64,000 nucleotides of DNA, taken from Sipunculus nudus. Its lineage: Eukaryota > Annelida > Sipuncula > Golfingiida > Sipunculidae. This document shows positions 31,097 through 46,000 of this stretch, piece by piece (within the stretch, counting starts at the first letter, position 1; each line of letters begins with the position of its first letter). The notes below the pieces were generated by a model. The model was not told the DNA's origin and searched no databases. It saw only the letters and a list, made by a program, of their open reading frames with translations. The DNA lies in contig CM049314.1 of NCBI GenBank assembly GCA_026874595.1, positions 14,068,729-14,132,728 on the forward strand, given 5' to 3'. The position numbers and the translations under genes are program-made.

Positions 31097-34000
31097 GTAA
31101 GTTTTATATAGTTTGCAAGTACCACTGCTTGCAGTCAGATGTTGTTTACATGGTGCAGAATCATGCTTTCAAGTTTCAAACTCAGTCTGTGTGCGTGTGC
31201 GGACTCGGTAAATGGTCCGAGTCTGTTGAACTGTACGCTGTGTATAATGGATGTTATCTTAAATGTAGGCCTATATTTTGCATAACACAGTTAACATGTC
31301 TCATTTCTCATTGGAGTAGAAAATATTGTGTTGTTGTTTGTGTTTGTCAATTTGTGTTTTATTTCATATTTGTGGGGTTTTTTTTTCGGGGGTGGGGGGG
31401 GGGGGGGGTGGGGGTGGGGGGGGGGGGGCACAGAACATCCCTTATTTATAATTCATGTTCTGAGTGCACAAGGTGTTTATAATTGTTGATATTATTTTTA
31501 ACATTTTAATATTAAATACTAACTATAAATTATATGTATATATATATATATATTAATATATGTATATGTGTGTGCATGTACACATTTATTATGGTTGTAA
31601 AATATACAAGTAATGGTTGAATGGTGCTTGAATGAATATAAATTTTATAATGAAAGCATAATTATCTTTTATCCCAGAACACTAATTGTCATTTGTGTAG
31701 ATAATTCATTTACAGATTAATGTATTTTTTGTTTGTTTGGTAAGAAATTCTTAAAAAAGTATTATATTTTTTCATGGATGTAGCAAATTAGCAATTAATA
31801 TACCTGCATATATTTATGTGTCCCCCCCTGCCTAGCTTCATGTTTTTTTTTTCCGGGCCATTGTCTGTCATTGTCTTTGTCAGTCGACTGTAACTGTAGG
31901 GATATTAAGTGAATACCATTACTTTTGAAGGGTTTCATATTTTTCCCCAAAATTTGAAACGCATATTGTTTTACCCAAAAATTGAGTTTGAAAACTGGTG
32001 AACTTGACTTTAATTTTTATAGTCAAATCTGCTGAAATGTAAATTTTTTTATACCGCACACGACGTGAACCAGTTCAAAACCAGTATCCTTGACCAGGCT
32101 CTTCAAGGTCAAATAAGTCTTATTTTCTGATTATAGTTAATTGTGAACACAATCACTTAGGAATTATTGCATATTTTCCCTAAGATTTTACACACAAGTC
32201 GTTTCCACATAGTTTTTAGAAGGTCTCGGTGACCAAGACTTTGACCTTATTCGTCAAAGATGCGTAATTCTAGGTTTATAGTGACCTCAGTAACTTTGGA
32301 AGTACTTCTTGAAAATTTTTCTTGGAATTTGATACACCAGCTATGTCTGTCGAAATCCCGGAGAAGTTAAAAAGCTGGTGACTTCAAGGTAAAATCTGCC
32401 TTAATGAAAAATTATTGTGAAACCCATAACTTTTGAAGTATTGCACATTCTGTCTTTAAATTTCACACCCAACTTGTTTCAACTAATTTATTGGACATAT
32501 TCTAAAACTTGTGACCTTGATCTGATTATATATTTTCTGAAACATCTTAACTGTCCAGATAGTGAATATTTTATAGTAGATATAATGCTGTTCTTGTTCA
32601 TGCAAAAACAACACCATTCTATTTGATTACTGTTAAAAGTTCAAAAGCAATTTAAAAAATTCACAAAAAACTCTTTTTCCACATGCAATAGTTGGATGAA
32701 TTCAAAATAATCTCAGTTACAGTCCTTAATATGCATGTTTTGCAGTCAAACCAAGACAGATTTTCCTTTTTTACAGAACTAGACATTTAATGTTAGTTGG
32801 TATATATATTAAGCACCCATTTTGGGGGCTTATTGTTTTACACTGCGATTGTCACCACTTGTGAAAAGCTAGTATAGTAGGCACACTGTCAGCTATCAAC
32901 TTTATGTGAACTTAAGTTATATCATTAATATTCCGAGGATAACAATTTTTAGCTCAGCTGACTATAAGTCATCTGAGCTATAGTCATGGTCCATTGTCCG
33001 TCGTCCGTCTGTCTGTCTGTCCGTCTGGATGTCCGTCCGTAAGACTGGCACGTTTCGACACCGTTGGACCTACGAATCTGAAATTCCGGCATACAGTTAG
33101 ATGTCCCCATAATCTCCTACCAAGCCAAAAATTGGGTCAATAAGACTTCGTTCCTTTGAGATATTAAGGAAAAACCTCAATTTTTTATTAGAAATCTATT
33201 TTCACACTTCAGGACTGCCTAATATCAAAACCACTCATCTGGTTTTCTTCATATTTACCATAAATATTCCTCTATATAGTTCCTATGTACATGCCAGATA
33301 TTAAGTCAGTATTCTATAATTTAAAAAAGTTATGGGCCCAAACATAATGGACTTTGTAAAAAAATCAGGAAGATATTTGGTCACTTAAGACCAAAAGAAT
33401 TAAAGGTAGGGACTTTTTTCCAGGAATACAACTTTAATTAATCAAAATTTAATTGTATACCAAAAATTAGATCAAAATCTGTTAAATTTTTTTAAATATT
33501 GGCAAAAATATAAAATTGGTACCTTAAATTTTGCCCAACTTTGGCCATGGCACGTTTTTTTCCTGTAAGTACTGTGGATATAATTTTCACACCATGTATA
33601 CATAAGGATTTGATCTGTTAAAATCTGAAATTTGAAAATAAAAGCTGCAAAATTAGGCTAGTTATTGAATTTTTTGGAGGCTCTTGTTGTATTCCCTTAC
33701 ATTGTCAAGCAGTCCACTTTGATGACTGTAGGTCATTCAGTGCACATCTCTATGCTCCCCAGGCTGTTGACATAATTTTAGATGTCCCCAAAATCTCCTA
33801 CCATACCGAAAATTGGGTCATTAGGACTTTGTTCCTTTGAGATATTAAGGAAAAAAAACTCTGTTTTCCATAAAAAAAGCCATTGTTACACTTCAAGGCT
33901 GCCTAATATCAAAACCACTGATCTGTTTTTGATCGTATTTAGTATTCACATTCTTTTATACATTTTCTATGAACATACCAAAAATTAGGTCAGTATTGGG

Positions 34001-37000
34001 TATTATTTTGAAGTTATGGGCCAAAACATAATGCAATTTTTTTTAAAAATCAGGAAATATATTTACTCACCTAACATGAGAATTGCTGAACCTAGAGACT
34101 TTTTTTCAGGAATATATCTTTATTTAATCAAGATTCAATTGTTTACCCAAAATTAGATCTGAATTTTGCAAATTTTTCAAGTTTTTAGCATAAAATAAAA
34201 AATCAATACCTTAAATTTTGTCCAACTTTGGCACTGTTGATTTAATTTTCCCAGCATATATGCATAAGGATTTAATCTTTTAAAATCTGAACTTTCAAAA
34301 GAAATTGATTGGAATGAATAGCTTTTATTCATGTTTTCATACACCATGTCAAGTGTTGTTTACATCTAGCCCACCTAGTAGTACAGCCTTCACTTGCATT
34401 ATGTAACCCACCCCAGGCAGCTTACCTTGGCCCAGCTTGGCCACTACTAGCAGGCTTCCCCTCTGCCCTGCACTCATCCCCCAGCTGGTGCATAAACTAG
34501 ATGAATGTTATAATTTTTCTGTATTTTATTTTATTCTTGGACATGCTACATTTTAGATTTTGTATTGAACCACCAGGGTTACAATGATTAAAGTGTACAT
34601 TTAATTGTGTCCACAAAGTGGTGTATTGCTGTGAAAGTGTGGATGTTCATGAGATAAGTAATTCCTTACTTCAGAAGAGTAAAAACTTCACCAGGTGTGA
34701 AATTGACTATTAATTCCAGTAATTAATTAAAACTGGGAGAGCAATTAGCACAATGATATTGTTTGTCCCTCATTCAACCAACAGTGTGTATACTTTATTT
34801 GAAAAGATGTTTTATTTTATCAAATTTACTTTTATTTTATTTTGGTGAATAAAATTGCAATGTGCAAAACTTTTTAATAGTGATTCAAGGAATATTCTTG
34901 TAGATGCCATGTTGTGGCATTATTTTCTTTTAAAATTAGTTTAAACATTTATGATTTAAAAATAATAAAATATATGTGTATGCATAATATGATCCAAATT
35001 GCCAATGTTTTTTACTCTGTATATATAATGATTGCAACTTTTGCAACAATTCTAATATTTTAACTTATATTTTCAGGTTTTTTAATTAAAAATTTATAAA
35101 CCTGTTATTAAAAAAATGATTCTGATAAAAACTTCTTAATGGAAAAAGTGGATCTGCTTAAAAAAATAGGATTATATATAAACTAAAATGCATTATTCTC
35201 TTGAAAGTGAAATAAAGGTATTAGTCCATTCTGTCCACTTGCCTGTCCATCTGTAAATTTTCGTATGCAACACAGTATCTTTATTACTTTTACTGTTTTT
35301 CTTCATGACAGTCTTCTCAGAGTATTAGTTTGCAATCATATATTTAGAACTTTACTATAACCAAGTAGGAGGGCCCCTTTCCTCTTAGCTTTTCATATTC
35401 TTATATAAATGAAAAACATTACAATAGAATATTTCTACATCCACCTTCGTGCTGCCCTCACTTTTCCCTTCTCTGAACCCCATCCCAAAGTTAGCCTCAG
35501 TAAGCAAGAACAAGATGAATCAGATATATTCATACTTTAATATTTTGTATAACTATTCGTCCATAGGTACCTATGTACATGCCAGAAATTATGTCAATAT
35601 TGTGTAATATGTAGACATAGTGGGCATCACAATAATGTACCTTGTCAAGACTAAAGAGATATTGTGTCATACAGTCAAATATTCATAAATCACTTCATCA
35701 GCATAGTTAATCATAACATCATATCTGTCAAATTGAATGCTTGCAGACTACCATACACTTTAGATCCTTCAACAAATAGCCTTATCATCATTCTACTACT
35801 GCTTATTACTGCTGTCATTGCATTCATATTTGCTCAAATATATCACAATTTTCAACCCCTCCTAAATAAATAAAAAATAAACCACTTTATTTGACTCTAT
35901 TAATCCATCAGTCAGGTAATTTCATTTATCATTTACTCACATATTAAATTACATTCCTTTATAATAGCCCAACATGTACATGATATTCATAAGCTTTATC
36001 GACTCCATATAGTATCACAGTGGAGAAACATTAATAGTCCAATCACGATCAGCTGAGCGCCGTGACCCATGGGTCCCTTGTTTTCCTGTAGTTGTGACCC
36101 TAACCTTTGCTCTCAAGGTCATGTCAGTACAGACTTTGGGCCATTTTGTCTCTGCAGCATGATAGCAATCACAATTTTTATCAGATTTCATTTAAATTGG
36201 GTGGAAAGCAGCATCAATTCCCTCAAACTGAGATTGTGGATGCCTAGACCCTATTTTCTAAATTTATATGCTCTCTTCCATTTTGGCTAATCTATTTCAC
36301 TTAAATCCTGTAATGCACATATCTTTATTAACATGCAAGTCAATTTCTTCCTATATTTTTGTTAAGCACTGAAGCTAGTTTTCACTAATATTCTGATAGG
36401 TCACTGTGACCCAGTTTGGCAGTCAGGTAAGATGATACTCAGTCAACCCATGTGTAACATTCTAATTGTCCATATTTATAATGATCAGAAAAATACAAAA
36501 TTGTGCAGTCTTCGTCTTGATGTATGTCAGTTACCACTTTCCGTGTCACCTTCACCATTGGTTTCAACATCATGTTACTTACAGTGAATGTTAGATATTT
36601 CTTACTTTGAATTGTAACTTCAAGTGCAGTTTTCCTTATTTTGCTCTCAACTTTGCACATCATGTATTTGCGGATGCAAACGAAACGATCTTTTTTTTCT
36701 ACTAGCTTGATATTTCATCAGCAGATGGAAAGTAAATCTCATCGGTATAAGAGTAGATATAAAGCAGGTAGGGCTTAACTTGGTTGGTCAGATTCAGATA
36801 TGAGTTGAACAGCATCATGTTGGGTAATTGTTACTTTATTATCTTCCAGAAGGGGCAGTTTTAGAGGTACTGCGAATTTTATTGTAAGGGAAGATTGAAT
36901 TATATTTATTGCTTGGAAATAAATTTTGGGAGAAATTTGGTTATTTTTCTTTCTCTCTTGTTTGATTACATTATTTCATAAAAGCATAGAAATCCAAGCT

Positions 37001-40000
37001 ATTTTTGTTAGAAAATGAAAGTGCTTCTTAATTATGCTTTTGAAAGTTACACTGATTATCTTCAGGGTTTTATTTTTTTCAGCTATTTGAATCATCTGTT
37101 TCCATTTGGTAAGAAGAAGAAAACTTTGAACACTGAGGATCTGTTTGAAGTGCCAAGTCACATCACTTCAAAACACTTATGTTCTAGATTAGAAAAGTGA
37201 GTATCACAGATATTTCTTTAACACATTAAGAACAAGATGGCACAAAAAAATAATATTTTTTTTAATGATAGCAGTTGTGTCAGTTCTCAGTAGTGGACCC
37301 ATGGGTAGCCTTGTAATTCCTGAATATGTAGAGTTTACAGAGTTAAACTTGTCAGGTATAGTGCTAGCTTTTTTTCTAATTTAATTAATTATGCTTTTTT
37401 ACTTGTTATTTTTTACAGCACTGCAGACTGGTGCTACATTGTCAGCAGTGACAAATGTCAGTCATGTCACAGTATTAGCTTATGTTAGTTCAATAATCAT
37501 ATCGTTTGCCCAAAATGTCTAAGATCATCAAATACCATGATCTATCGAGATTTGTACATATTTCTATCATCTATCTATATACAGTGTTAAGTGTCAAGAT
37601 ATTGTCAAACAAGGTCTTAAAATGTGACTGAAAGTTGTGAATTTTATCCCATAATGTCATAAGTCATTTTTGCCAGTTGAACACCGTACTTTATGAACAC
37701 ATGTAATAGTGACACACGTATTCTGTGCATCTGACAGAGAATGGGAGAAGGAACATGAGAAACATAAATCTGGCAAGAAGGCCAGTCTGATGAAGGCCTT
37801 CCTGAGGACGTTCGGCCTGCAGCACATGCTGATTGGAATGATAGCTCTCGTTGAAGTAAGTAGGCATTTGGTTTATCAGTTTGTTATAGTAATTTATATC
37901 TCCCTCAGGTAGGTATTATGTTTCTCCTTTGGTTGTTTGGTTTGCAATTAACACAAAATGTTTAAAATAGATTTTGTTGTTTAATGGAGGATTATGGTAA
38001 TACCCAGGGAACTATCCATTAAATATCAGAGGTCACCAAAATATGTTTTAAATTCAAAGCCATGGCGGATTCCTTTGTCCCAAGATATTAAGGACCAAAT
38101 TTGTTCAGCAGCTGATATGCACAGTTTTATCTATGTAAGTTCAGTAATGTGAAATTTTAGTAAGAGTTGAGTGCAAGGATAAGTACATTTTTTCTTCATA
38201 TGTCAAATAGACAGATATGCTCAGATCATACTGGTAATGTGAGAAGGCCAAATCGCTTAAATCGCTTAATTGCTCATGCCCTTCAGATATGTGTCAATAT
38301 TAGGATATGCATGGCTTTGTAGAATCCTGAACCTTTTCTTTACTGACACTATTTAATCTAGTAATTGTAATTTAAATAAAATTTTATTTGTGCAGAAATT
38401 AAGATCGGAGTAACACTTTTCTTGGACCATGCCCAAATTCTTAATTAATTGTTGTAGGATGTATACATTTGCATGTATCCTGATGAATATTATTAATGTA
38501 TTTTCCATGGATGTTTCAGGAAGCTGTCAAGGTGACACAGCCGATTCTCCTAGGAGGCCTGATCAGCTACTTTAGTCCGTCGTCTAACATGTCACTGAGA
38601 GATGCGTACCTGTATGCTATGGGTGTCAGCCTCTGTGCCATCGCACTCATCTTGCTGCATCATCCGTACTTTTTTTATGGAATCAGGACGGGGATGTTAA
38701 TGCGAATATCTGCGTGTTCACTGCTTTACAAAAAGGTCAGTCACAGATACATTTTATTAATACATTATTTTATTGAGTGTTGTTATGTCGTTTGAAGAGT
38801 GTTAGAAAGGTTCGCATCCTTTTCAAATTTGAAAAATATCATTGGCAAATTTCTGTTAAATTGTACTTTCTTTACACAGCGCTTTACCTATAGGCCTACT
38901 ACCTACATAGTAAGCGCTGTTTGTTTTGACCTCGTATCCTGAATAGCTACACTAGAGGGGAGTACTGTATTTTGGTCCAATCAGATGAGACCCTGTGGTG
39001 GAAGACAAAATGGTTTACCAGCCAAGCGAGGAATACACGGAGCCATTGTTGTTAATTTTGTTTTGAGTGACAGCTCATCGCCCTCGCAACTGTTTGAACA
39101 GGCCACAGGCTCAGAGAGAATGGCTCCACACGTGGTTTTCACAGGTCCTTGTGTACATAGGATGCCATGCCAATGAGCTGTAATTCAAACGAAATGAAAC
39201 AACATAGGTTCCATGTACACCTTGCTGGCTGGTTTCCGTTTTGCAGCAAACGGATACATGGATACGCTAACATCTAGTCATAATGTCATAATCGAATTGG
39301 TCGATGTTGCGAGAATGTAGAGTGAGCAATTTAAATTTGACTTTTTTTACTAAGAGAAACAACTTGAGTGCACTTGAAGTGCACTTGAAGCACAGTTATG
39401 GGCGGAGGCATGATACCTGTCGAGTGTTATTTAACTGGCATTTGGTTGGCTGCCAGACTACAACCCACCACCTAGTATCTAAATGTATCATAAACGGTCA
39501 AACTAGGCAGCGGAAAAATCTGTAGCTTCTTTAGAAGCGCAAGATTTCTGCTGCCTCGAGAGCGTAGTAAAATTGCAGCCAAGGTCTTTTAGTATTGAAA
39601 AGGTACACCTTGTATCATGTGCAAACTTGTGCATGTAACTGTTTCCTCCAGTTTTCATGTCCACTACGTAAACTACTTATCACAAGGGAATGTTAGGATC
39701 ATCAGGAGTGATTGGGTCATGGAAATAGGCAGCTCTGAGCACAAACCAGTAAGCATTTAAATTGGACAGACAGGGCCCCTTTGAGTGGTGATGGCAGTCA
39801 TGCTGAAAACTGCAAGACAATGGCAATCCATTATTTTGCATTGCTCTCTCTGTGCAAAGATGGTAATCTGAAATATCCCATTATGAGTGGTGCATGAATG
39901 AATAAACTAGTGTGTACATCCCATCTCTCTATTGTCTTCTGTTCTTTCCTGTGCCTTGCACAGCAGAGTTGTCTGTTATATAACCCACCAGTGACATGCT

Positions 40001-43000
40001 TCTCAGCAGCCAGAAATGAAACTTACAGGGAGATTCATTGATATGCTGAGTTATACTAAAGCAATATTTGCATATCCTGAGTTTTATTGAATAGTTAATG
40101 GTTGTTCTGGTTTCTTTAAAGGTAAATAATACTGGTAAGAGGTGAGGTGGTGTGAAAATTAGGAAATTATTTGTTTCCTTCTAATTTTTCACTGAAGTTT
40201 TCGATATTGCTAGTTTTGCAACTCTTACAAGGTCATCTGTGGAAGACAAATATAGAATGCATGATGCCCTTGCATCTGTTAAAGGTTCATATTAATATAC
40301 TTCTCAGGGAACTAATTAAATGCTACAAGAGGTACAAGGCCTTAGAGATCAGGGGGAAAAAAACATGATAATTCAGGTGACATGGGCATCTTCACTTATT
40401 CAGTCATATCAGACTAAACCAGCTATATTTATCATTTTTTTTTTAACTAATCTGTCTTCTCTTTCCTGATTGGTTTACATCAGAGATGCTCAGATGTAGT
40501 TGAGTCCAGTGCAAGTCCCCGAGATTTAAGTTCAAGTCCATTTTCTTCAAGTCTTGACTCATTTCATACCTGAGTCCAAGTTCAATACAAGTCCACCTAC
40601 TACAAGCAGTTTAAAATGGAGATTTAAGGCCAAAAAAAAAGGTATGGTTCTCAGGCACTTTTTTTCAGAAATCAGTGTGGGCGGGCGGTATTTTATTGTT
40701 GACCTTTTTTTTGAATGTTTTGATAAAAATGTCATATGATCAGGGAAGAGCATGAAAATAACAATTTTTTTTGCTAAACAGGTAAAAGCACTACATAAAT
40801 TGTATTATTTATCTTCTTGAATGATAAAAATCAAAATAAAAATTTTTGATGCGGTGCCTGAGATGCGATGCGGGCGGTGCCTGAGAACCATACCTTTTAT
40901 TTTTTTTTGCCTAAGATGATCTCCAGTGTTTCCTGTTGGTTTACACGTTTTTTTACTTGAATGATTAAGAACATTTAGCTACTGGTGCAGCACTAAAGCT
41001 TGGTATATGTAGTCTTATTTATAAATCGAATATTCTTTTAGTAGTAATTTGGCACAAATATATAAGTCTTTCTAGTATGTGATAGTGCTTTATTTCCTAC
41101 TGGACATGATTTTGCGAGTCCTCACTTCAGTCACCTATGACTCTCAATCCAAGACCCTTGAGGCAAAGTTAAAAAAAATAGGGATCCAATTCTCAACTCA
41201 AGTCCTTCATCACTATTTTCCATATAAACGTATCTATAAATCTGTAGGAAAATGTATCAGCCTTCTCGTCCAGGTAATTATATATAAGCCCTGTGCACGA
41301 AGTTCATATGATTTATTGGTAATTCTGACGGAATTGTGGTTGCTGATTGCGTCTTAGTCAGATCAACGATCTTGACTGTTACCTGATTGCCTTTTGATGG
41401 CTTACAGTCAGATGAAGGAAATACGTCCAGGAGATTGCGGAGTCAGAATCAATGACTGCACATTATTGCCTGTTGTTGTGTAAATAACGCTGTGAGGGGT
41501 CAAACACAGGTGATCTCAGGTACACTCCCAGGTAACCACAGGTAAACCCCTTAGGTGTATTGTGTCAGTGACCTGATGAACAAAATTGCAGGTGCATACT
41601 TCATTCACATTAATTATTATCACATGCTGAATTAACATTCATCACAAAAATTGATTTTCAGGGTATTAGGTGGAGCCTTTTATTAAGCGTTTCTGTGCCA
41701 AATGAACTATTCATGCATTATCAGTACATCTTATTAGCTTTTCTTACTTTCTTTCTCAGGCCCCTTGGTTATTGGTTTTATCATAATATACTGAGCAGCA
41801 GCCTGTACCTGTAATTGATGTCCAGGTCTTTGTTAAATTTAAAGGAAATTTTATTGATATTATATGCATTTAAGAAAAGCTCAAACCTTTTTCTAAAAAA
41901 TTGAAGCCCATTTGTTAAGTAAAACTTGACATTAAACTTTGTGTTTTTATTTTCTTTTGTCATTGACTTACACTTACATGGCTTCACCTCAATGGCTTCT
42001 TTGAAAATATGCCATATATCAGGGCTCATTCCAGTACAAACGGGTATTTATTCTGATAAATTTAGGTTGTTTGTGGTACACAATAAAATACCAGATAAAA
42101 CCAGAATATTGAGGGAAACCTAAGTGTAATATTCCACTTGATTGGCCAAATGTAGGAAATGTTATCATTTTATTGTAGAAGGAACTTGTGTGTGGGGAAT
42201 TAGCAACACAAACAATAATTTGTCACTTGGTAGAGACTTCATTATATTAAGAAATTCACACTGGTCAGTTGATGTGTGTGTGTCCAGCTCAGCAGTCAAT
42301 TCAAATCGTGCATTAGGAATTAGCAAACACAAACAACAAACAATCAGTCCTAAAGTGGTAGAGACTTTGGTGTATTCATTAAACACATGTACACAGCAGA
42401 CTGGTCAATTCATGTGTGTATCTGTCCAGCTCAGCAGTCAGTTCCAAATCTCTACATCTGGCAGCATCATTATACTTTGACCCTGATGCTACAGGGTGAC
42501 ACTGATGGGCTGCTCATTAACACTGATAGGATCATGTTGAGATACATAAATTTACATTCTATTACAGCAGTTAACTTAAATCTGTGTTTCTTCATGTTAC
42601 TAACACATTATACAAAAACGACTACATGTAATTAAACAAAACTTTACATCCACATGAAATGTGACCCAACGATCATACATGTAGAAAATGATATCAAACT
42701 AACATATAGCTATTACTTACTGTAGAGGTTAGTACAAAGTTAAGAACTTCAACAGACAGAGAAAATCCACTTAAATCATAATTGCAGCACCACTAAATAA
42801 GCTTCAAGGATGAAAACAGAGTTAATCAGGCAGCGGGAATCTAGGAATCTAGCAGTGTTCTAAATATGAAGCTAATGTGTATAATACTGAGTAATTTATA
42901 GAAGGATTATTATGGCTCAACAAACACACTCTCGGGGTGATTCTCCAGTGGGTTGACCACATGATGCTACACAAAGGAACAGACTGGCCCGCAGCATGGT

Positions 43001-46000
43001 TCTTCAGATATTAAGTTAATATAGTACAACTTAATTAACATACACAATTAATTAGCATCACCCTAATTGAGCTCTACCACACTTTTCCTACCCTGTTTTT
43101 TTTTCACTTTTCTTGATTTATCCCTTACATCAGTTTTCTTTGTTTATTAAGCTTAACTTGCAAGTTTCTGGTTTGATTATTGAAAAAAACATTCAACAGC
43201 ATCTGATTATAAATTATAAATAACCAAATTTTATGTTTCATGGAATTTTATTGTCGAGAGGTCATGATGTTTTGGATTTTGAAATGAAGCCATATGGCTC
43301 TCTGTGACAAATAAAATTTTGTTAATTTTGTTGATACAGCTGGTGACAGTAAATCTGATGATCAAGTATAGTATGATTCATTATAGAATTAATTTATTAA
43401 TCATGCCAGCATCCGTTTAGTTTACATATCATAGCAGATCATGTGACAGCTGGTCTGCTGTCTGTCCCATTTTAGGTAAAAGAGTAATTGAAAATGAGTG
43501 CTTATTATAAAGCATATTTATATAGCATATTACCTGTTCTTACATTGTGACAGGTTTGTGGGTTTGTTTGAGACATGTTTTCCATGGACCAAGTAGCCAT
43601 GGGTAAAGTTCAGTAGTGTTCCGAGTTGACATTGGAAGAGGCTGTTGGTGTAGTTTCTTGTAGATAGCCTCTTTGTGAAGTAAAGTGAAATGCCTCAGGA
43701 TTAAAAAAAAAAAAAACATGGAAAATGACACTCTTAGGAACACACTTGGTCCTTATTAGGAAAGATACACTGGTATACACAAGCTTAAAAATCTTTAGTA
43801 ACTTGATGTCTGCAATCTCCAAGAGGTCATGAGGGAAGCTTAACATAGTTCACCCACAAAAAAAACTGACTCAAATTGACATATTGATCAGTATAGAATT
43901 AATCTCATCAGTCCCCTATAATCTATAAGTCTTTATTGGAGGATGTCTAATTATAATCAGCATTTTGTTTAATTGTGTTATAGAACAGCTCAAGGCCTAT
44001 CTCTTAATTAAAGAATTAGGATCATTTGTCAGAAATCTGAACAAAACCTTTGCATTTAAGGTACCATTTCTGTGAGAGAAAAAAACCCTCAACCAAAATC
44101 AACGTAAAAGTCATTTAAGATTAATATTCGACCCATAAATTATGTATCATTTTAAACCCAGTACCGTGTTTGAACTGGTTGTTTACATTTTTAAAGAAAA
44201 ATTTCTTTATAATTTTAATCAGATATTTTACCATGAATAAAAAGGTAACTTTTAATAGTATGCTATTTTAAACATCCAGTAACATCACTAACAACAGGCC
44301 ATATTTAAGAGGACTAATGAATATTAATATCTAGACTGGCGCCATATCAAATGGTGAGTGAGAAGCAGAGATCAGCTTTGCTGACTGCCTTGCAGAAAGT
44401 GAATGAAAAACTTGGTTTATATTCAGATTTCTTTTTATTCTGAGATGATGGCCCCTTTTTATATACATTTGCATATACTAGCCATGTAATCTCTGTATTA
44501 GACGACTTTACCTGAGTTGTTACACACTTCACTGCACAAAGTGCCACACACCATGAATTTACTACAACATCAGGTATGTGAATGTGATTTTTATTAGAAC
44601 ACAGTGACAGAGTAATATGTACCTGAACTTCCCCTGACAGCCCACAGGTGAAAGACAAATGACACATAGTTTACTGTTCTGAACACAGGGGAGTAATTAT
44701 CATATCTTTGATCAATAGTGGCTGTCATAAAAAATTAAATTTGTGATCATACAGGTCCTTTCCTTATCATGATTGATGTTACTTGTGTTTATATATATAT
44801 ATGTATATGTCAGGGCTTGACATTAACTATTGAAACAACTTGCCAACTTGGCAGGTAGCATCTAGCTTTACTTGCTCTTTATGAATTTTTACTTGCCCTT
44901 CAAATATTTTTGATTATATTCAAGAACACAAAGATCCTTTTTCATGCCTTGGGTAGAAGTTTATGTTGGACCCACTTGCCCAATTGGGCAAGTAGGAGGT
45001 GACTTCTAGTTGCCCTACCACTGTTTTCTGGATCTTTCACTTGCCCAAGGCAAGTGGTTAACAGTTAATGTTGAGCCCTGTATATATATGTACATGTTAA
45101 TTGTATAATACTGTGGTAGTGGTTAATTTGGTGTGTCTGAATTTTCGTGCTTTTTCAATTTTACAGCAATAGTGCAGTTCGAATTTTCACGCAAATCAGT
45201 ATGTATGGGGATTTCAATTTGTATCAAATGATCAAAATATTTAAACAATTTAATAAAAAATAGTTTTGAACCGCAACCTACCTTTAACCTAGCAAGCTTC
45301 GGATGACTGCGTACATGCTACCGTGACGGCCAAGTGAGTACCGCAATTGCACGCTTAGACTAATTACATTTGATGATGCTATCATACTGCACACAGACAC
45401 TCTGTTTGTCATATGAGTAAATTGTAGAATAGCTCAACAAAAGCAACTGTGATTACTAACTGTGAACAACAAACAGAGCTGACCACAATCGCGGCTGGCT
45501 CTAAGTGGCTATTAGTTTTTTACATGCAGTTGTCTAACTTGTCTTTCAAATCACAATTAACTGGAGTTGTTTTCAACTGAGATATCACTTGCTATGAAAT
45601 CTTATTTCAAGCAACATGACTACTGTATCATTCTGGTTGGAGAAGCCTCAACTCAAGTGACCCCGCAAGGAGGGGTATCTAGACCCACGTGACTGTGTCA
45701 GGCCAGAACTCTGCAGTCTTCCAAGGGGCGAGCAATCGCATCGTAACCTGCCAAGTGCCGCTGGGGTGAATACCAAAATTTCAATGAAAACACTACACTT
45801 TTGTGCAAAAAAAAAAAATAAATTATGTGTATAAAACAGTGTTGTTAAATTTCTCAGTTCCCCATCAAACATTAATGATCTGTATGACACAGCATCATCT
45901 ATTCAATTCGCCATTACTCTTCACATGTAGCTAACAATAGTGTCGGCCCCCGACGGTAAAAATGTAAACTACATGGGCATGTCTTGGTCGTTTAAAAGAA

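Noticed and set aside
33782-33988. Repeated ~68-codon frames (also at 51305 and 51988)
   Set aside because: The same frame recurs only because it lies in the duplicated unit of the 3.1-kb element; no conserved coding pattern.
38985-39176. 63-codon frame in ABCC intron 4
   Set aside because: No similarity recognised and no splice context; the flanking exons join without it.
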